The translations under genes were made by a program, and so were the position numbers. A stretch of DNA of 64,000 nt from CAVTWH01 sp963794685 (lineage in GTDB: Bacteria > Actinomycetota > Actinomycetes > Mycobacteriales > Micromonosporaceae): the NCBI GenBank assembly GCA_963794685.1, contig CAWCFK010000004.1, forward strand, positions 62,001 through 126,000. The letters are read 5' to 3'. Shown one piece after another: positions 54,496 through 63,450 of the stretch (position 1 is the stretch's first letter; each line of letters starts with the position of its first letter). The notes beneath the pieces were generated by a model. It saw only the letters and a program-made list of their open reading frames with translations, was not told the origin of the DNA and did not search any database.

Positions 54496-55442
54496 GCCTG
54501 CACCAGCGCCTCGACGTGCCGTTCGAACCACTCCACGGTGGCGGACAGGCCGGTCGCCAGCGGCGTCGCGGTCACCTCCGGGAACAGTTCGCGCAGCACC
54601 TGGCTGTCGGCCTCGGAGTGCCGCACGTCGCCCGGTCGGGGGGCCGCGCAGCGCTGCTCGATCGGGCGGCCGAGCAGCCGCTCCAGTTCGGCGACGAGGG
54701 TACGCAGGTCGGTACGCACGCCGAAGGCGAGGTTCACCGGGTGCGGGTGGTGCACGCCCCGGCGTACCGCGTCGAGCAGCACCGAGCAGACGGTCGCCAC
54801 GTAGGTGAAGTCCCGGGACTGGTGCCCGTCGCCGTGGTAGACGACCGGCGCGCCGGACATGGCCGCGTGCACGAACCGCGGAATCACGGCGGCGTACGCG
54901 TGGTCGTGGCGCTGGCCGGGGCCGTAGACGTTGAAGAACCGGAAGGCCAGCGTGGGCAGCCCGTAAGTGGCCTGGTACGCCAGCGCGTACCCCTCGGTGG
55001 CCTGCTTGCTCACCGCGTACGGGCTCAGCGGCCGGGTCCAGGTCAGCTCGGGCTTGGGCAGCAGCGGGTTGGCCCCGTACACCGAGGACGACGACGCGAC
55101 CACGACGTGCCCGATGCCGTGCCGGCGGGCGGCCTCCAGCACCAGCAGCGTGCCGGTGGCGTTCGCGGCGTGGCTGGCCAGCGGGTCGCGGACGGAGCGC
55201 GGCACGCTCGGCAGCGCGGCCAGGTGGATCACCGCGTCCCGGCCGGCCATCGCCCGTTCCAGCGTCACCCGGTCCAGGATGGAGCCCTCGACCAGGTCGA
55301 GGTCGACGTCGGCGAGGTTGCCGGCGAGCCCGGTGGAGAAGTCGTCGACACCGCGCAGGTCGCTGATGAAACCGACGTTGCTCGCGGCCCGGGCGAGGTT
55401 CGAACCGATGAAGCCGGCCGCGCCGGTGATCAGGAGCCGCAT
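54492..55442 (-). CDS. NAD-dependent epimerase/dehydratase (UDP-sugar 4-epimerase type)
   Basis: 316-residue extended short-chain dehydrogenase. The Rossmann motif GAAGFIGSNLAR opens the protein, the catalytic SSSSVYG and YAVSK (Ser, Tyr and Lys) are present, and RFFNVYGPGQRHDHAYAAVI and YHGDGHQSRDFTYV are typical of UDP-GlcNAc/UDP-glucose 4-epimerases (WbpP/GalE group). It converts nucleotide sugars for the surface glycan made by this cluster. It is divergent from the flippase gene over 121 bases that hold an inverted repeat. The DUF4012 gene overlaps its stop. Confidence 0.87.
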   Translation of the reverse strand: MRLLITGAAGFIGSNLARAASNVGFISDLRGVDDFSTGLAGNLADVDLDLVEGSILDRVTLERAMAGRDAVIHLAALPSVPRSVRDPLASHAANATGTLLVLEAARRHGIGHVVVASSSSVYGANPLLPKPELTWTRPLSPYAVSKQATEGYALAYQATYGLPTLAFRFFNVYGPGQRHDHAYAAVIPRFVHAAMSGAPVVYHGDGHQSRDFTYVATVCSVLLDAVRRGVHHPHPVNLAFGVRTDLRTLVAELERLLGRPIEQRCAAPRPGDVRHSEADSQVLRELFPEVTATPLATGLSATVEWFERHVEALVQA

Positions 55443-55510
55443 CAGGTCACCACCTGCCCGCGGTGACGTCGGCGCGTTCGACGGGATCGCGGCGACTGTT
55501 CCGTATCGCG

Positions 55511-55548
55511 AGTTATAGGTTGTTGAGACATATCACAAGCCTATAACT
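55511..55548. promoter_or_regulatory. Inverted repeat in the divergent epimerase/flippase promoter region
   Basis: AGTTATAGG (55511-55519) and its exact complement CCTATAACT (55540-55548) are separated by 20 bases. Centre-to-centre spacing is 29 bases, nearly three helical turns. The whole interval 55500-55560 is markedly AT-rich for this genome. It sits 16 bases before the flippase ATG and about 70 bases before the epimerase ATG. Possible operator or pair of binding sites for one regulator controlling both units. Confidence 0.55.
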
Positions 55549-55563
55549 GCGTATGGTGCATTT

Positions 55564-57004
55564 ATGGCCGAAACTACGTCTGTGTACCAATCTGGCGTTG
55601 CGACGGCCGGTACCGGGACGGGGCCGCCACCCCGGCCACCACGGCGGGTACGGGCCAACCTGGTCAGCGCGCTGATCGGCAACGCCGGCTACGGCGCGTG
55701 CCAACTCGCCATGATCTCGGTGCTCGCCCGGCTCACCGACACCGCGCAGGTCAGCAGGTTCGTGCTGGCCCTCGCCGTCACCGCGCCGGTCTTCGGCATC
55801 ACCACCCTGAAACTGCGCCAGATCCAGGCCACCGACGTGCGTACCCAGTTCAGCTTCGGGCACTACCTGGCGCTGCGGCTGGTCGCCGTCGGGCTGGCCA
55901 CCGTCGCGCTGATCGGCGTCGCGCTCACCGTGCCGACCGGGGCCGGGGCGGCCGTGCTGATCGCGGTCACCCTGACCAAGGCCGCCGAAGCCGTGCTGGA
56001 CATCTGCTACGGGGCGATGCAGCAGTGCGAGCAGCTCCAGTACGTCGCCCGGTCGATGCTGATCCGGGGCGTCGGCGGGCTGGCGCTGTTCGCCGCGGTG
56101 ATCGCCGCCACCCGACGGATCGAGTACGCCGCGTTCGCGCTCACCGCCTTCGCCGCCGCCCGGGTGGCGGTGGACGCGCAGCGGGTACGCCGGCTCGGCT
56201 TCGACTCCCGGCCGCTGTTCGAGCGCCGGGTGCTGGCCCGGCTCACCGTGCTCGCCATCCCGTTGGGACTGGCCATGTCGGCCTCCTCGCTGCTGGTCAA
56301 CGTGCCCCGGTACTTCCTGTCCGGGACCGGTGAGGCCGGCGACGGTGGGCATCTACGCGGCACTGGCGTACCTGCTCACCGGGGGTACCGCGGTGGTCGC
56401 CGCGCTGGCCGCCTCGGTCAGCCCGCGACTGGCCGGCTACCACGCGAACGGCCAGTCGCAGGCGTTCCGCCGGCTGCTCGGGCAGTCGATAGCGCTCGGC
56501 GGCGGCATCGGGGTGGCCGGCCTGCTGGTCGCCGCGGTGCTCGGCCGGCGCCTGCTCGCGCTGCTCTACGGCCCCGGCTACGCCGTGCACGCCGACGTGC
56601 TGGTGCTGCTGATGGTCACCGCGACCCTCGCGTACTCCAGCGCGTTCGTGGGTACCGGCCTGGATGCCGTGCGGGCCTTCAGCATCCAGCTGCCGATCCA
56701 ACTCGTCGCGCTGGCCGCCGTGGTCGCCGCCGCGGCGCTGCTGGTACCCCGGTACGGGCTGCTCGGCGCGGCCGTCGCCGAGGTGATCGCCGCCGGCGTC
56801 AAAGCCGTGCAGTACGTAGTCGTGTACGCCCGGGTGGTGCGCCGGGCGCTGGCGCCGGGTCGGGGACCCGTCGCGGCGCTGCCCGGGATCCCCGGGGCGC
56901 GGGTAGCCGGATCGGTACCCGCCGCCTGGCCAGTACCCCCTCCAGCGCCCGGCCGGCACCGAGCAGCGCCAGGCAGGCCAGCCCGGTCAGCACGATCGGG
57001 GTGA
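55564..57004 (+). CDS. Polysaccharide flippase (Wzx/MATE-like; one frameshift)
   Basis: About 480 residues with many membrane helices. The N-terminus is Pro/Arg-rich (GPPPRPPRRVRANLVSALIG) and leads into helices such as FVLALAVTAPVFGITTLKLR, LRLVAVGLATVALIGVALTV, LTVLAIPLGLAMSASSLLVN and, after a frame change near 56340, VGIYAALAYLLTGGTAVVAA, GIGVAGLLVAAVLGRRLLAL and LLGAAVAEVIAAGVKAVQYV. This is the polysaccharide-transport fold that moves lipid-linked repeat units outward. The last 60 codons overlap the reverse-strand polymerase gene by about 200 bases and look compositionally odd (GSVPAAWPVPPPAPGRH), so the true stop is probably earlier and lost to an indel near 56860. Confidence 0.78.
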
Positions 57005-58290
57005 AGTCGTTGCGTACCCACAGCAGCAGCGCGAAGCCGAACATGCCGAGCAGCGCGTCCCACGCCCCGCCGGCCGGCAACCGGTCCAGCAGCCCGACCA
57101 CCACCCCGATCGCGGCCAGCACCACCAGGATCCCCACGGTGCCGGCCGCGTGGTATGCCTCGGCCACCGGCGAGCCGCCGATCTGGCCGACCCGGTCAGC
57201 CACGGTGGCCGAGAAGACCCGGTTGTCCGACGTCGGCGGCACCACCGGCAGCCCGAACACCCGGCCAACCAGCAGCCGCTGCAGTGGCGCCCAGTAGGTG
57301 CCCCAGCCGATGAACGACTCGTGGCCGGCGTCGTGCCACTGGTGCACGACCAGCAGCGGGCGCATCGAGTAGCCGAGCTCGGCCAGCCCGTCCAGCGGGT
57401 TCACCCGCAGCGCGTCGGCCTGCGCGCTACCCAGCCCGGCCTGGCGCACCTGACGCACCAGCGAACCGGCCGTCAACGCGGCCACCAGCGCCGGTGCCGC
57501 CCACAGGCGCAACCGGACCCGGCGGCGGCGGGCGGCGGTCACCAGCCAGGCCAGCACCGGCAGGATCACCTCACCGCGCAGCCCGATGACGAACGCCGGC
57601 AGCGCGAACACCGCGAAGGCGATCAGTCCCGCGGTGCGGACCCGGGCCGAGCCGGCCCCGCCGAGCATCCCCGCGCCGAGCCCGGTCGCCAGGTACGCGT
57701 ACGGCAGCGGGGTGCCCGCCGTCTCGTTGAGGAACTGCTGGTATCCGTGGGTGAGCACGGTCAACCCGACGCCGAAGACCACCGCGAACCACAGCGCCAC
57801 CCCGCCCACCACCAGGCCGAGTCCGACCAGGTCCAGCCCGGTGGCCGGCCGATCCGCCGCCGGTGGCGGCAGCGGCCGGTTTGTCGTCGATCCCCACAGT
57901 TGCGGGGCTGCGGGTACCGGGCGGCACAGCACCGGCAGCCCGTAGCCGCAGAGGAAGGCCAGCATGCCCAGGGCGACGCTGCGGATCGCGGCCGGCAGCA
58001 GCGGGCTGTGCAGCAACTGCGGGTCGAGCAGCGAGTTGAGGTTCGGGCTGGCCGCCGGACAGCACGTAGGGCAGCAGCGAGGCGTGGAACAGCGCGAACG
58101 CGAAGAAGTAGGTGGAGCCCAGGGTGACCGCGCGCCCCGGGAACGCCCGGGCCAGCAGCACCAACGCGGCCACCGTGAGCGCCAACACCAGCAGGCTCGC
58201 CGCATCGCGGCCGGCGAACAGATCGGGAAAGAGCAGCAGTACTGCCAGTGCCGGCGGGGCGAGCAGCAGCCAGCGCGCCGGCCCGGTCAC
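56799..58290 (-). CDS. O-antigen/exopolysaccharide polymerase-like membrane protein (one frameshift)
   Basis: About 497 residues from a GTG at 58290 (VTGPARWLLLAPPALAVLLL) overlapping the upstream glycosyltransferase stop. About ten membrane helices are visible (ALAVLLLFPDLF, LLVLALTVAALVLLARAF, LVGLGLVVGGVALWFAVVFG, LIAFAVFALPAFVIGLRGEV and others). A large loop (YSMRPLLVVHQWHDAGHESF, then DNRVFSATVADRVGQIGGSP) matches Wzy-type O-antigen polymerases of actinobacteria. The frame changes near 58050. The Pro/Arg-rich last 35 residues overlap the convergent flippase gene and may be an artefact; the natural end may be near RALEGVLARR. Confidence 0.75.
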
Positions 58291-59471
58291 CGGGGTACCC
58301 GTCGGGCGAAGGCGGGCGCCCGCGGGGTCGGCGGCGGTACCCGGTAGGCATCCAGATGCGCGAGCGCCGCCGACGTCCAGCGAGAAGTCGCTGTCCCGGA
58401 AGGCCCGCAGGGCCAGTGCCCGGTGCTGCGCGGTGACCGGTGCCCGCAGCGCCCGGGCCAGTGCCCGGGCCCACTCGATCGGTCGACGCGTTGACCGGCA
58501 CCACCAGCACCCCGGGCAACTGGCCCGCGATGAAGCGCACGCCGGGCAGGTCGGTGGCGACCACCGGGGTGCCCAGCGCGACCGCCTCCAGCACCGCGCC
58601 CGGCAGCCCTTCCCGGTCCGAGGGCAGCACCAGCACGTCGGCCTGGCGCAGCAGGGTACCCACGTCCTGTGCCGGCCCCAGCAGGTGCACCCGGTCGGCG
58701 ACACCGTACGCGCGGGCGCTGGCCCGTACCCGCTCGTCGTCCTCCGGATCGTGCGGCCCGACCAGCACCGCGTGCACCGGCACGCCCACCTTCGCGGCCT
58801 CGGCCACCATCGCCGGGATCAGCCACCGCCGCTTGGCCCGCGCCGGTCGGCCGATGTGCAGGCAGACCGCCTCGCCCGGCCCGACGCCCAGGCTGGCGCG
58901 CAGGTCCCGGCCGGAGTCCGCGACCAGCCGGGCCAGGTCCAGCCCGTTGGGGACCACCTGGCAGCGCGGGTCGGCGGCGTAGTCGGCCCGGTAGCCGAGC
59001 CGCAGCGCGCCCGGACTGACCCCGAGGATCCCGGTGGCGAACCGGGTGATCAGCCGTCGACCCAGCCAGCGCTGCGCCCGCCGCCGCAGGTGTCCCCGCC
59101 CGCCCGTCGCCGTCGCTGCGGAAGTGCGCGATCCGCAGCGGTATCCGGGCCGCCGCCGCGAGCGCGAGGATCACCCCCGAGGAGGTGGCCACGTCGGAGT
59201 GCACGGCGCGCGGGCGCAACCGGCGCAGCAGCAGCACGAAGCGCACCGCGAAGCCGGCCGAAAGCCGCAGCGGGTGCACCACGGCGCCGAGCCGCTCCGC
59301 TTGCGGGGCAAGCACTCCGGGCCGCCCGGCCAGCATCACGAAGTGCACCTCGATGCCCAGGTCGGCCAGCCGGGGCAGCAGTTCCAAGGTGCGCAGCTCG
59401 GCACCGCCGACGTCCAGGCTGCCCAGCACCCGCACCACCCGGATCGGCGGCCCGCCGGTCGGGTACCCCAT
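58287..59471 (-). CDS. GT4 family glycosyltransferase, third of three (frameshifts)
   Basis: About 395 residues, starting MGYPTGGPPIRVVRVLGSLD. The N-terminal domain has GGAELRTLELLPRLADLGIE and LRLSAGFAVRFVLLLRR. The C-terminal GT-B donor domain shows VPNGLDLARL, CLHIGRPARAKRRWLIPAMV, VHLLGPAQDVGTLLRQADVL and the sugar-nucleotide site PSDREGLPGAVLEAVALGTP (E(x7)E type). Frame changes occur near 59110, 58485 and 58365. Retaining GT4 enzymes extend the repeat unit on the cytoplasmic face. The start overlaps the preceding transferase stop by one base; the stop overlaps the polymerase start. Confidence 0.82.
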   Translation of the reverse strand: MGYPTGGPPIRVVRVLGSLDVGGAELRTLELLPRLADLGIEVHFVMLAGRPGVLAPQAERLGAVVHPLRLSAGFAVRFVLLLRRLRPRAVHSDVATSSGVILALAAAARIPLRIAHFRSDGDGRAGTPAAAGAALAGSTADHPVRHRDPRGQSGRAAARLPGRLRRRPALPGGPQRAGPGPAGRGLRPGPARQPGRRAGRGGLPAHRPTGAGQAAVADPGDGGRGREGGRAGARGAGRAARSGGRRAGTGQRPRVRCRRPGAPAGAGTGRGYPAAPGRRAGAALGPGRAAGRGAGGGRAGHPGGRHRPARRALHRGPVARGAGGAGQRVDRSSGPGHWPGRCGHRSPRSTGHWPCGPSGTATSRWTSAALAHLDAYRVPPPTPRAPAFARRVPR

Positions 59472-60778
59472 CAGGCGCCACCCCGCAGCGCGCCGGCCCG
59501 ACGAACCGTCTCGCCGACCGCCCCGGTGCGGCTGCCGGCAGCATCGACCGGCACAGCACCGACCGGCGCGGTGTCGCTGCCGGGTCGCTGACCGGGCCCG
59601 CGGCGCTGGCGGAAGCGGTGGCTTCGGCGACCGCGCGGTAGAAGGCGCGGGCGCGGGCGGCGAGCGTGTCGGCGGCGAAGTCGTGTGCCCGGCGCAGGTT
59701 CGCGGCCGACGCCTCGGCCCGCGCGGCCGGATCGGCGAGCAGCGCGCCGATCGCCTCGGCCAGCCGCTGCGGCTGGTCCGGCGGCACCAGGTGGCGGGCC
59801 GGCAGCAGCTCCGGGATGCCGCCGACGGTGGTGCCGATCGCCGGCAGGCCGCGCGCCATCGCCTCCAGCAGCGCCCGCGGCAACCCTTCGGTGCGGGACG
59901 GCAGCACGAACAGGTCGGCCGCGTCGAGCCGGTCGCGTACGGCCGCGCCGGGCGGCAGCGCGCCGGTGAAGCTGACCCGGTCGGCCACCCCGAGCCGGTC
60001 GGCGAGCTGCTCCAACTCGCCCCGGTACCGGCCGTCGCCGAGGTGGGTCAACCGCACCGGCAGCCCGGCGGCCACCAGCCGGGGCAGCGCCGCGAGCAGC
60101 GTGTCCACGCCCTTGTAGAGCTGGTCCAGGGAGCCGACGCAGACCAGCGCGGCACCGCCGTCGCCGGCCCGGGGCGTCGGGGAGTAGGCGGCCGGGTCCA
60201 GCGCCACGTTGGAGAACCAGCCGGTGGTCGCGCCGGGCGCGGCCGGGTACCGGGCCTGCAGGGTGTGCTCGGTGACGTACCCGACGGCCACCGCACGGGC
60301 GCACAGCCGGCGCAGTTGCCGGGTGAAGTGGGTACGCAGCAGCGGGCGCAGCGGGTGCGCCGACCACGCCCGGGGCGAACACGTCGTACGGGTCGCCGAC
60401 CACCTGCGCTGCGTACGGCCGGCGTTGGCGCCGCCGGGCTGCGGCGAGCAGCGCGCCGAGCGGCGAGGGTACCCGCAGCAGCACCGCGTCGTCCGGGCCG
60501 GCCGCCGTGCGCACCGCCCGGCGGACGGCGGGGTAGCGCAGTGCGTAGCGCAGCGGCCCGACGTAGTAGGGCACCGGCCACATCTCCACGCCGTCGCCGT
60601 CCACCCGCTGCGCGCCAGCCGGTGGCGTCGGCGGGTCGAGTACCCGGGCCACCACCCGGACCCGGTCGAAGACGTCCAGGTACCCGGTGAACGCCGCCCG
60701 GGTCGGCGCGGTCGCACTCCACACCCGCCCGTCCGGCGTCCGGATGAACCGGGCCTCCACCGCCACCACGGCCCTCAC
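59471..60778 (-). CDS. GT4 family glycosyltransferase, second of three (frameshifts)
   Basis: About 436 residues from a GTG at 60778 (VRAVVAVEARFIRTPDGRVW), overlapping the upstream transferase stop by four bases. The acceptor domain includes YLDVFDRVRVVARVLD and VEMWPVPYYVGPLRYALRYP. The donor domain has GWFSNVALDPAAY, ALVCVGSLDQLYKGVDTLLA, VSFTGALPPGAAVRDRLDAA and the nucleotide-sugar motif PSRTEGLPRALLEAMARGLP. Frame changes occur near 60370 and 59585. The sequence is close to GT4 enzymes of capsule or teichuronic acid clusters. The sugar cannot be predicted. Confidence 0.83.
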   Translation of the reverse strand: MRAVVAVEARFIRTPDGRVWSATAPTRAAFTGYLDVFDRVRVVARVLDPPTPPAGAQRVDGDGVEMWPVPYYVGPLRYALRYPAVRRAVRTAAGPDDAVLLRVPSPLGALLAAARRRQRRPYAAQVVGDPYDVFAPGVVGAPAAPAAAYPLHPATAPAVRPCGGRRVRHRAHPAGPVPGRARRDHRLVLQRGAGPGRLLPDAPGRRRRCRAGLRRLPGPALQGRGHAARGAAPAGGRRAAGAVDPPRRRPVPGRVGAARRPARGGRPGQLHRRAAARRGRTRPARRGRPVRAAVPHRRVAAGAAGGDGARPAGDRHHRRRHPGAAAGPPPGAAGPAAAAGRGDRRAARRSGRAGRGVGREPAPGTRLRRRHARRPRPRLLPRGRRSHRFRQRRGPGQRPGSDTAPVGAVPVDAAGSRTGAVGETVRRAGALRGGA

Positions 60779-62054
60779 CGCCACACACCGCCGCCGGCAA
60801 AAGAGGAGTTCGGATGGTCCACAGTGGAGGGTCGTGCGGCGGCGGCCTCGATGGTCTGGGCCACCAGGATCGCCGCGTTCCGCCGGTCGAAGCCGGCCAG
60901 CATCCGCTGCCGGGCATAGGCGCCACGGTCGGCCAGCACCCCGGCGCGGTGCTCGGCGTACGCCGACTCCAGCGCCGCGAGCAACGGCGCGACCTGCCCG
61001 CGGGGCACCACCCAGCCGGACCGGGCGTCCACCGTCTCCGGCAGCGCCCCGGCGTCGCTGACGATGCACGGCACCGCCAGCGCGCTGGCCTCCACGGCGG
61101 CGCCGTGGTTCTCCGACAGCGACGGGCTCACACTCACGTCGGCGGCGGCGTAGTGGCCGCGCACGTCGGGCACCGAGGTCAGCCAGGTGACCCCGGCGAG
61201 GTCGTGCTCGGCGAGCAGCCGCTGCCGGTACGCCTCGCCGGCCGGGTCGAAGCCGGCGCCCACCAGGATCAGGTGCGCATCCGGGTGCGCGGCATGGAAG
61301 GCGTGCCAGGCGGCGAGCAGGATGTGGTGGCCCTTGATGCCCCGGCCCGCGTGCACCCGGCGTTTCGGGGCGTACACGTAGGCCACCATGATCGCGACGA
61401 AGGCGTCGGCGGGCAGCCCCAGGCCGACCCGGGCGGCGTTGCGCGCGGCCGGGCCGGGCGGGGTGAAGTCGGTGGTGTCCACGCCGTAGGGGATCGCCGG
61501 GGTACGCGCGACCGGCAGCCCGAGTGCCCGGTACCGCAGCGCGGTGTGCTCGCTGCCGCCGATGGTGACGTGGTCGAGCCGGGCCAGGATCCTTTCGCAC
61601 CAACGGATCAGCCGGGAGTCCAGGTAGAGCGGGCCGGCCACCATGTGGACCCGGGTGACCGGCTGCCCGAGGGTGGCCAGCCGGGCGGCGAGCGCCGAGG
61701 CGTACAGGTGGTAGTGCACGACATCGGGGCGCAGCGCGGCGAGTTGCCGGCGCAGCCGCCACAGCCCGCGCAGGATGGCCGGGCGGGGCCGGAACCGGAA
61801 GTCGAAGGCGGACTCCACCACCGGTACCCGGGCGCTGCGCGAGCGCCGTGCGCAGCCGCCCCGGCGCCGGCCGGCAGCACCACGCTGACCTGGTGTCCCC
61901 GCCGGCGCAGCGCGTCGATGTGCGGCAGCACCCACAGCCCGCCCTCGGCGGTCTTGAGCACCAGCACCACCCGCAGCGCCGGCCGCCCGCCGCCGGTCGG
62001 GCGCAGCTGCCGACCCTGCCGGCCCGGCAGGCCGGTCGTCGGCAGCACGCTCAT
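60775..62054 (-). CDS. GT4 family glycosyltransferase, first of three (one frameshift)
   Basis: About 426 residues, starting MSVLPTTGLPGRQGRQLRPT in a four-base overlap with the acyltransferase gene. Acceptor domain: LRVVLVLKTAEGGLWVLPHI and LRPDVVHYHLYASALAARLA. Donor domain: IPYGVDTTDFTPPGPA, RRVHAGRGIKGHHILLAAWH, LTSVPDVRGHYAAADVSVSP and SLSENHGAAVEASALAVPCI, the E(x7)E catalytic segment of GT4. The frame changes near 61845. The overlapping ends of all three transferase genes show that they are one transcription unit with a fixed order of use. Confidence 0.84.
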
Positions 62055-62683
62055 CGCGCCGGCACCCCCTTCACCACCGCGCCGGCCGGCACGTCGCGGA
62101 CCACGCACGCGCCCGCGCCCACCGTGGCGTCCCGCCCCACCCGCAGCCCCTGCAGGACAGCGGCGGTGGTGCCGATCAGCACCCCGGACTCCAGCCGGAC
62201 CTCGCCGGAGACGGCGGCCAGCGGGTTGACCGAGACGTGGTCGTCGAACACGCAGTCGTGCCCCACGGTGACGTTCTGGTTGAGGTGTACGTGCCGGCCC
62301 AGCGGTCACGTTCGTGGTGACCCGGGCGCCGGCGAAGACCAGCAGCCCCTCGCCGGCCAGCAGGTCCGCGCCGAGGGTGGCCTGCGGGTGCACCAGGCTC
62401 GCCGCGCCCAGCCGGTACCCGGCGATCCGGGTGTCCAGGGCCCGCCGGATCCGCGGGTCACCGATCCCGATCAGGTACCGGGTGGAGGCGCTGCAGCGCG
62501 GCCAGCTTCTCCAGCGGGCCGAGGTAGGGCACGCCGAGCCGGCTGAGCCGCTCCAGGTTGACGATCGAGGGCCCGTCGTCCACCACGCCGACCACCCGCC
62601 AGCGAGCCGATGCTCCGGGCGATGCAGACAGCCTCCCGGCCGTGCCCGCCGCAGCCCACGATGACGAGATCCGCCACGGTCAT
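62051..62683 (-). CDS. NeuD/PglD-type sugar O- or N-acyltransferase (frameshifts)
   Basis: About 211 residues. The ATG at 62683 starts MTVADLVIVGCGGHGREAVC, the Rossmann-like sugar-binding domain of the PglD/NeuD family. The C-terminal left-handed beta helix has hexapeptide repeats (ATLGADLLAGEGLLVF, NVTVGHDCVFDDHVSVNPLA, GVLIGTTAAVLQGLRVGRDA, TVGAGACVVRDVPAGAVVKG), with the catalytic His in VGHDC. Frame changes occur near 62610, 62490 and 62300. PglD-like enzymes transfer acetyl groups to UDP-4-amino sugars, which fits the DegT aminotransferase at the right edge. Confidence 0.8.
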
Positions 62684-62696
62684 GCCGCCACCCCGG

Positions 62697-63450
62697 TCAT
62701 GCCGACCCCACCCCGTCCCGTTGCCGTACCGGCTCCCGCAGCCCGTCCGCCGACCCGTCCGCAACGGCGGCGCGGCTGGCACGGTGCTCGGGGCCGGGTT
62801 GGGTCAGCATGCCGTGGAACTCGGCGGCGCTGGCGGTGCCCGGCCGGTTGATCCCCTCCCGGCGCACCACCGCCGTGGCGGTGCGCAGCAGGATGCGCAG
62901 GTCCAGGGCGAGGCTGCGATTGCTCCACATAGGACACGTCGTGCTCGAACTTCGCCGCCCAGTCCAGCTCGTTGCGCCCGCGTACCTGGGCCAGCCCGGT
63001 GATGCCGGGCCGCACCTCGTGCCGGCGGGCCTGCCGGGGGGTGTACCGGTCCAGGTACTGCGGCAGCAGCGGCCGTGGCCCGACCAGGCTCATCTCGCCG
63101 CGTAGCACGTTCCACAGGGTGGGCAGCTCGTCCAGGCTGGTGGCGCGCAGCCAGCGGCCGAGCGGGGTGAGCCGCTCGTGGTCGCCGGCCGGATCCGTCG
63201 AGGCGCCTGCCATGGTGCGGAACTTGACCAGCGTGAACAGTCGGCCGCCGCGGCCGGGCCGGGGCTGGCGGAACAGCACCGGCGCACCCATCCGGGCCCG
63301 GATCGCCACCGCCACCGCGAGCAGCACCGGCGCGAGGAGCAGCAGCGCGAACCCGGCCACGGCCAGGTCGAGGAGCCGCTTCACCGGGTCGTAGCGCCGC
63401 CGGAGTCCACTGTGGACTTGCCGGTCCGTGGCCACGGTGCGCCGGCTCAC
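62697..63450 (-). CDS. Initiating sugar transferase (bacterial sugar transferase, PglC/WcaJ type; one frameshift)
   Basis: About 251 residues. It starts the lipid-linked unit by moving a sugar phosphate onto undecaprenyl phosphate. The GTG at 63450 leads to VKRLLDLAVAGFALLLLAPV (membrane hairpin), then LFRQPRPGRGGRLFTLVKFR, the P-region LRATSLDELPTLWNVLRGEM, SLVGPRPLLPQYLDRY and RHEVRPGITGLAQVRGRN, all PF02397 signatures. Only one N-terminal membrane segment is present, so it is a minimal PglC-like form. The frame changes near 62925; the corrected end is LALDLRILLRTATAVVRREG to RQRDGVGSA, giving the stop at 62697. It overlaps the DegT gene at its start. Confidence 0.85.
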
